64,000 nucleotides of DNA from Bartonella rattimassiliensis 15908 (GTDB lineage: Bacteria > Pseudomonadota > Alphaproteobacteria > Rhizobiales > Rhizobiaceae), in contig NZ_JH725067.1 of NCBI RefSeq assembly GCF_000278215.1, forward strand, positions 21,964 through 85,963, written 5' to 3'. The first letter of the stretch is position 1, and each line of letters starts with the position of its first letter. Made by a program: the position numbers and the translations under genes. Below, one piece after another: positions 58,520-64,000 of this stretch. The notes under the pieces are model-generated. The model made no database searches. It had not been told where the DNA came from and saw only the letters and a program-made list of their open reading frames with translations.

Positions 58520-59501
58520 AGGAAATTACTAAATTTTTCATTTTCTTTTTGTATAGGCAAGATATAATTGTTGAAACAATATCTTTTCTCATATCGATGT
58601 GTGAGCTTTCTGAAAAATACGCATTGTGTGGATTAATGACCAATCTTGAGGATAACCAGCAAGCATTGTCTCTCCAAGCTTTAATAAGAGGATGGTCATT
58701 GGGTGTTTCCACAAGGAGAACATCAAGGAATGCGTGAAATTCAGGATTTTCTCTTAAATGCTTTTCTAAGCAATCAAAATCTCTGAGGATTTTCTCTCTT
58801 GCGGTGTTCACTAAGATAGCGTTTTTCTTCATTTTTTTAAGGAATTCTGAATTAATCATTCCTATTGTTTTGTTTGTAAGAGGACAGTGTAGTGATACCA
58901 CATCAGATTTTTCTAGAAGGGTATTTATATTTTCTAAAAGTTTGAAGTTGAGTGATTTAGAAAGACCTTTATCAATGTATGGATCATAGACGGTCACCTT
59001 GAATCCAAAGGGCCTTAATCGTTCTAATGTTGTTTTTCCTATTTTACCTAGCCCAATCAATCCAATGGTTTTATGTTTTGGACGAAATGTTTTAAGATTG
59101 TTCTCTTGCCACGTTTTATCATATTTTTTTGCTAAATTATTATGTCTGGATACTTGCCTGCATCCTTTCAAAATCATTGTTCATGCAGTATCAGCTATTT
59201 CATCTATACAATAAGAAGGGTTGTTAGCAAATTCAACACCATGTTTTCTTAGCTCTTCGTAATCTACTTGGTCATAACCGATACCAAATCGTGCCGCTAT
59301 TTTATATTTATGCAATTTCTTGGCTGTTTTCTCTGTTATTTTTGCATGTCAGATCAATAAGGCATCAATTTCTTTCAGAATTTCATCAGGAAAGTCGTCT
59401 TCATTTAAAGAGTTGAAGAAATAAAATTGAGCACCCAAGTCAGTCAGCGGTTTTTCAAATTCACTTATTTCAGTTATTCTATCGGTTATCACAATTTTCA
59501 T
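58512..59501 (-). pseudogene. D-2-hydroxyacid dehydrogenase with two in-frame TGA codons
   Basis: One frame of 330 codons from ATG 59501 (MKIVITDRITEISEFEKPLT) to the stop at 58512, broken only by TGA at codon 51 (59351-59349) and codon 107 (59183-59181). Motifs of the NAD-dependent family are otherwise intact: ARFGIGYDQVDYEEL, IGLIGLGKIGKTTLERLRPF, SLHCPLTNKT and INPHNAYFSESS. The first TGA falls in DALLI-stop-HAK, where Trp is plausible. It may be a recent pseudogene; the C-terminal two-thirds still reads as an open frame from 59177. Confidence 0.85.
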
Positions 59502-59536
59502 TGTAGTTTTTCTCTATAATGATAACCATTAAATCC

Positions 59537-59706
59537 CTAAAACCTTTTTCTTTTCATATAAAGATCAATTGGTAAATAATCCCAGTTTTTTTTCAGACGT
59601 GCTAAATCGGTTATCTCATTTGCTTGATATTTATTTTTTCAGAAGGTGTGTGGAAAAATTTATTTTCTTTTAATTCGTCAACGATTTTATCTATGTTTAT
59701 AAACAT
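59537..59706 (-). pseudogene. 2OG-Fe dioxygenase-like fragment
   Basis: From ATG 59706 behind GGTGGAG the minus strand reads MFINIDKIVDELKENKFFHT, and after one frameshift EITDLARLKKNWDYLPIDLY and MKRK, then a stop. The piece WDYLPIDLYM recalls the N-terminal end of 2OG-Fe dioxygenase-family proteins. The rest is absent. It precedes the dehydrogenase relic on the same strand and was probably the first gene of that operon. Confidence 0.45.
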
Positions 59707-60430
59707 ATACTCCACCTTTTTTCTGTATTAATGGATTTATATATTACTTTTAATAACTAAAAAAGTATATATCAAATAAAGTCATTTTTTATGGTTAAGC
59801 TATTATTTTTTATATTTCATGATTGTATTATCTTGTTTGAGAATATTCTAGCGGTAAAGATTTATAAAATAATCATGAAGATAGGTTGTTGAATTACGTT
59901 TTGATTGAAAAAGTAGCAGAAAATATTCGCCATTTTGAGGAAAAGAATGGCTCTTAACAAGAGCTTTCTAGCGAGAAAAACTTCGCTTTTGAAAGAAAAA
60001 AATAGCTAAATTTATTGGAAAAAACAAGAAAGAATTCCTTAAGAAATATCAAAAAATCTCAAACCTTATAGAAAATAGAGTACAGTTTAAAACTAGCATC
60101 ATCAGTTGAGTGAAGTCACAACAATGGTGGAGATCTGAGTATTATTACGGGTGGTAATTTGATGTTTGAAAGAAGTTTACTTGATGTGAAAGTAACGGAG
60201 TCTTTTAATAAAAAAATGATAAATAATTTTGTACATTTTCTCTTTTAGAGCTCTTTTCTAATCATCAATGAAAACTTTTTTGTACTAAACACGCGTTGAT
60301 AATGTAACTTTTGTATATTTATTATTTCATACTTAAAAAAATATAACAATACAATTGAGTCATCAATATTCTATTTTTTTATTTTTAATGATAAAAAAAG
60401 TCTTTTTGTTCACTTTATGAATAAAAAGAA
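59707..60430. other. non-coding spacer
   Basis: About 720 bases, AT-rich, between the decayed operon and the TerC/CBS gene. No feature is recognised. Confidence 0.4.
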
Positions 60431-61999
60431 TTAGCTTCTTTCTGGTAATACAAGTGGAGAAATAAGGATTTTAGATATGTTTCGGCGTTCCATTTCGATA
60501 ACTTTAAAGCGTAAACCATCAGTTTCAAAACTTTCTCCCTCATTCGGCAAATGACCAAACTGCCAAAGCATAAAGCCTGCAAGGGTCGTATAACGATCTG
60601 CTTCATCAACAAGATTACGCCCAAGATAGCCACTTAATCGACGGATATCAGCATATCCCTCTACAAGAAGACTGCCATTTTCAAGTTGTTCTGCGATCAT
60701 GAGTTCTTCATCATCATCAGGAAAGTCACCGGCAATAGCTTCAAGAATATCGGTTGGTGTTGCAATCCCTTCAAAAGATCCATGTTCATCCACAATAATG
60801 GCAAGCTGAATTGACGAATGACGTAATTGCTCCATTAATCGTAAAACACTTGTGTTTTCATGAACAACGAGAGGTTCTCGCATCGCTTTTTTCCAATTAA
60901 TCTTTTTTCCTTCAGCCAAATTTAAAAGAAGATCTTTTGTCAATGCAACGCCAACAAATTCATCTACTTTGTCACGTGCAAGAATTAAACGACTATGTTT
61001 AACTTTCTGCAATTCTTCACGCATTTCATTTTCATCAGCATTTAAATCTAACCATTCAATCTCATTACGCGGCGACATGATAGAGCGAACAGGGCGATCA
61101 GCTAAATCAAGAACGCCACGAATCATCTCTTTTTCTTCTGGCCTAAACAACTCAGAAGCTGCAGCTTGTTCAGCAATAACATCGACAGTCTCAGCAAGAT
61201 GACTATCTTTGCTTCCTCCTCCTAAGAGCCTCAAAACAGCATCAGCTGTTCTACTGCGTAAATCATTTGTTGTAATCATCTTTTCACGATTACGGCGTCC
61301 AATTTGATTAAAAGCTTCGATGAGAACGGAAAAACCAATAGCAGTATATAAATACCCTTTTGGAATATGAAAACCAAATCCTTCAACAATGAGCGTAAAA
61401 CCAATCATCATTAAAAATCCAAGACAAAGGATGACAATAGTGGGATGACGATTAATAAAACGCATAAGAGCGCCAGATCCGCACATCATTACTCCCATAG
61501 CCGCAATGACTGCGATATACATAACTGGTGCTTGCTCTTTTGCAATCATACCTGTTGCGGTAATAATACTATCGAGTGAGAAAATGGCATCCAGCACAAC
61601 AACTTGAACAATGACTTGCCAAAAAACAGCATAAGAAATGCCTGTTTTCCTTTCATGTGATACCCCTTCTAACCTTTCATGTAATTCTAATGTTCCCTTT
61701 GCCAGCAAAAAGGCTCCACCACCGATTAAAATCAAACTATGCCAACTAAAGATAAAAGATGAAAATGAAAAAATTACTGTATCGAGTCTCATAATCCACC
61801 CAATAACAGTAAGAAGGAAAAGCCGCATAATTAATGCTAAAGTAAGACCTATGAAGCGTGCACGATCACGCAGATGCTGAGGCAATTTTTCAGCTAAAAT
61901 TGCGATAAAAATAAGGTTATCTATTCCTAAAACAATTTCGAGAAAAACCAACGTGATCAAACCAAACCACGCATGGGGATCCGTGATCCATTCCATCAT
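60431..61999 (-). CDS. TerC-type membrane protein with CBS and CorC domains
   Basis: A 522-residue inner-membrane protein like E. coli YoaE/YegH. The N-terminal TerC domain (about 1-235) has WFGLITLVFLEIVLGIDNLI, then DAIFSLDSIITATGM with the acidic residues in the membrane. A CBS pair spans about 295-415 (RSIMSPRNEIEWLD, then IIVDEHGSFEGIATPTDILE). A CorC/HlyC domain follows at about 430-510 (LENGSLLVEGYADIRRLSGY and ETDGLRFKVIEMERRNISK). It probably handles metal ions. It is a single gene on the minus strand. Confidence 0.93.
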   Translation of the reverse strand: MMEWITDPHAWFGLITLVFLEIVLGIDNLIFIAILAEKLPQHLRDRARFIGLTLALIMRLFLLTVIGWIMRLDTVIFSFSSFIFSWHSLILIGGGAFLLAKGTLELHERLEGVSHERKTGISYAVFWQVIVQVVVLDAIFSLDSIITATGMIAKEQAPVMYIAVIAAMGVMMCGSGALMRFINRHPTIVILCLGFLMMIGFTLIVEGFGFHIPKGYLYTAIGFSVLIEAFNQIGRRNREKMITTNDLRSRTADAVLRLLGGGSKDSHLAETVDVIAEQAAASELFRPEEKEMIRGVLDLADRPVRSIMSPRNEIEWLDLNADENEMREELQKVKHSRLILARDKVDEFVGVALTKDLLLNLAEGKKINWKKAMREPLVVHENTSVLRLMEQLRHSSIQLAIIVDEHGSFEGIATPTDILEAIAGDFPDDDEELMIAEQLENGSLLVEGYADIRRLSGYLGRNLVDEADRYTTLAGFMLWQFGHLPNEGESFETDGLRFKVIEMERRNISKILISPLVLPERS

Positions 62000-62437
62000 T
62001 TCTTACCTTTTAAAAACTTAAAAGCGCGTGATTGACAAAAAAAATTCATAGGCTTTTATTCGTGCATTGGATCATGAACATTGAATGTAAAAAAACTTAC
62101 ACACAAAGAAAAAAATAGTAAAATATTGCTTAAACACATATGATGATTGATAAAACAAAATGATGCCCCATTGCACTTATAATCACAAGAAGGCTCCTCT
62201 AAATTTTGTTCGGGCATTATGCTCGATAATCCTCCAAATATAGATTCTGTATAACAAGCAGGGCATTTATTTATAGAATTCCTTATAATGGGTTTATTTT
62301 TATATAAGATCAAGTGGCGAATGTCATATTTTTAACCTTATAGATAATGAGGCCATATAAAAAAACAACAAAATATCTAGACATCTATCCTTGTGAGCGT
62401 TATAGAAACACTCATTCTGATCTTTTGAGAAGTTTAT
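62000..62437. other. non-coding spacer before the tRNA gene
   Basis: About 440 bases. A minus-strand frame at 62056-62313 (85 codons, several cysteines) has no recognised family and no good ribosome site. The rest holds the tRNA promoter. Confidence 0.4.
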
Positions 62438-62513
<76 letters not shown>

Positions 62514-64000
62514 TTTGGTTTTATACCATAAATAATGGATTAATTGCGTAAGTTTTTTTTAAGATACAAGATGCTCGATACAGTTGGGAGAGGACTCCCT
62601 ATATGCCTTTGTTTGAGTGCAGATTGTTAATATAGCTTATCATCAGGTTTTGTATATTTTAACATGGGCTTTAAGATCAAGCCATTTTTAAAGGAAGTTT
62701 TCAAGGTTTTTTAATGCGTATCGTTTTTTAAATCGCAATGGGTGAGAGGAAATCTCTTATCAACAATTGTGTGATTTAAAGAGTTATAAAAATCAACAGT
62801 TTTCACTTCTTTTAATGTAAATTGACGAATTTTAATACAAATTGACTAAAAGTTTTTAGGATTTCTGACATATTGTTTTAAAATAGAAAAATTTTTTCTT
62901 TTCGGTGTGTCCGCAGCGTGGAAATTATCTTATAGTCCCTGCGCTTCACCAAAAAACTTCTAGAATAATCATCCGTATGCTAAGAGGTGGAATTAAGATA
63001 AAAAAGTGTTTCGGTGGCTATAACAGAAATAAAATCAGATCATTTTAACTGTTCAGTGATCGTACTGGATAAACAACAGAAAATAAGCTTTAATGAGGCT
63101 TCAAGTGTTAAATGACTAAACTGTTCAGTTATTCCCGTTAAAGCTTAACTGCTAAAAATATAAATATTAAGAAAGTTGCTTAAAGTCATTGGAGTATATT
63201 AATTTATTACGTTCATTTTGAATAAAAAAAACTTTAATATTTAGAGCTTTTTTTGTTTCAATACTTTTGATATTAAAAGAAAGTTTGTTAAAAAAAGCCG
63301 AAAGTGTTGAACAGATACTCAAACTAAAGGTGGATAGGGAATGAAATAATCTTTCTCATTCTTTTTAAAATATTGGCTATCCTTTTATGTTTGAAAAGCG
63401 TATCGTGATTTAGATGTTGGGGGTGCTTATATCATACTGTCTTTTTGAGGGGAAAGTGGAACGACGGATTAATGTCCGTGTTTGTTACACACGGCGTTCC
63501 TAAGAAAGCTCATGTTTTTGTTGTTGTTTATCAATCAACATCCAATCCCAAGACAGTTATTCCAAGATAGCTATATGTTTGAGACAAAAATTGAGACGGT
63601 TTAGTTCTTTTACGAGCTGTATCAGCTTTTGTATGACAAATGGCAGCAAGGGTATTACGTTTTTCTGTTGGTGTAATCTGCTAAAAATAGGGAGTTAGCT
63701 TAATTGAGGGAGAACATAAAGATGCATAGGTGAAAATTAGCTTTCATCTTTATCATCATCCTTTAATTCGACGTGACACGAACTTCAAAAGTCTTAGAGC
63801 AATGTTTTTAAAGAATGAAGTTGACGCAATAGGTATACAGATTCTTCCTGTATTTGGGGGATAATTGTTTAGAGGCACTCACTTTATTAAAAAAGGTTAT
63901 TTAAGTGTTCTTGATCTATAGCGCTTTTTCTTTTTCAAATAAAAAAGTGAAGTTATTTTCAGATAAAGGTTTTTAAGTTTGAACATTTGTATTTTTTGCA
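62514..64000. other. non-coding end with integrase relic
   Basis: About 1.5 kb without an intact gene. From about 63545 to 63830 the minus strand carries integrase core-domain traces (separate entry). Nothing else is recognised. Confidence 0.5.
63545..63830 (-). pseudogene. integrase core-domain fragment
   Basis: The minus strand gives NTLAAICHTKADTARKRTK, matching NTLAPIWHTKAGTAQTTLIR of the copy at 50315, with neighbouring pieces in other frames. It lies about 1 kb beyond tRNA-Lys. Confidence 0.55.

Noticed and set aside
62056..62313. 85-codon minus-strand frame with several cysteines
   Set aside because: No family, weak start context and AT-rich composition like its surroundings.

Overview
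This window looks like chromosomal DNA of a Bartonella species. It carries a complete VirB2-VirB11/VirD4 type IV secretion system interleaved with Bep effectors: Fic-OB-BID proteins, and BID proteins with tyrosine motifs. It also has a cluster of Bartonella-type autotransporters and AT-rich, pseudogene-laden spacers. The layout (fic gene between virB11 and virD4, bepC then bepD-like downstream, about 544 and 532 residues for BepA and BepC) fits the lineage that includes B. henselae, B. quintana and B. tribocorum. I cannot name the species from sequence alone.

Layout. 1-4.5 kb: minus-strand effector array. It holds one effector cut by the window edge, one double-BID effector and two tyrosine-motif/BID effectors, each behind a repeated 5' leader. 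4.8-6.7 kb: bepC with a frame-shifted antitoxin remnant in front. 7.8-9.7 kb: virD4. 9.85-11.7 kb: biaA-bepA. 11.8-20.5 kb: the virB2-B11 operon, with gene overlaps throughout and one 0.2-kb hairpin-rich gap between virB6 and virB7. 20.9-23.9 kb: a divergent nuclease-like gene, an EexN-like lipoprotein, and a probable Brt-type RNA with its XRE regulator. 24.9-26.8 kb: a HAD hydrolase and ribF. 26.8-37.8 kb: mostly non-coding decay with an orphan parA/RHH pair, a small DUF442-like protein, one unknown helical protein, an MFS pseudogene and many integrase fragments. 37.8-48.8 kb: four autotransporters, followed by a ruined fifth at 49.6-51.2 kb. 52.2-62 kb: ilvC, a dead and a live cycA, a decaying four-gene metabolic operon and a TerC/CBS protein. 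62.4 kb: tRNA-Lys(CTT), then non-coding DNA with another integrase relic.

How it works together. VirB2-B11 would build the envelope channel and pilus, and VirD4 would recruit effectors through their BID domains and charged tails. BiaA would restrain BepA AMPylation inside the bacterium. The Bep proteins act in host cells: BepA and BepC through Fic domains, the BepD-like proteins through tyrosine-phosphorylation motifs, and the double-BID protein through BID domains alone. The autotransporters supply a second set of surface proteins.

The observations most worth following are the multi-frameshift antitoxin relic in front of the non-canonical Fic effector bepC, the repeated bep leaders, the 120-bp tyrosine-motif duplication, the Brt-like RNA, the dyad upstream of the autotransporters, and the about ten truncated copies of one integrase family.
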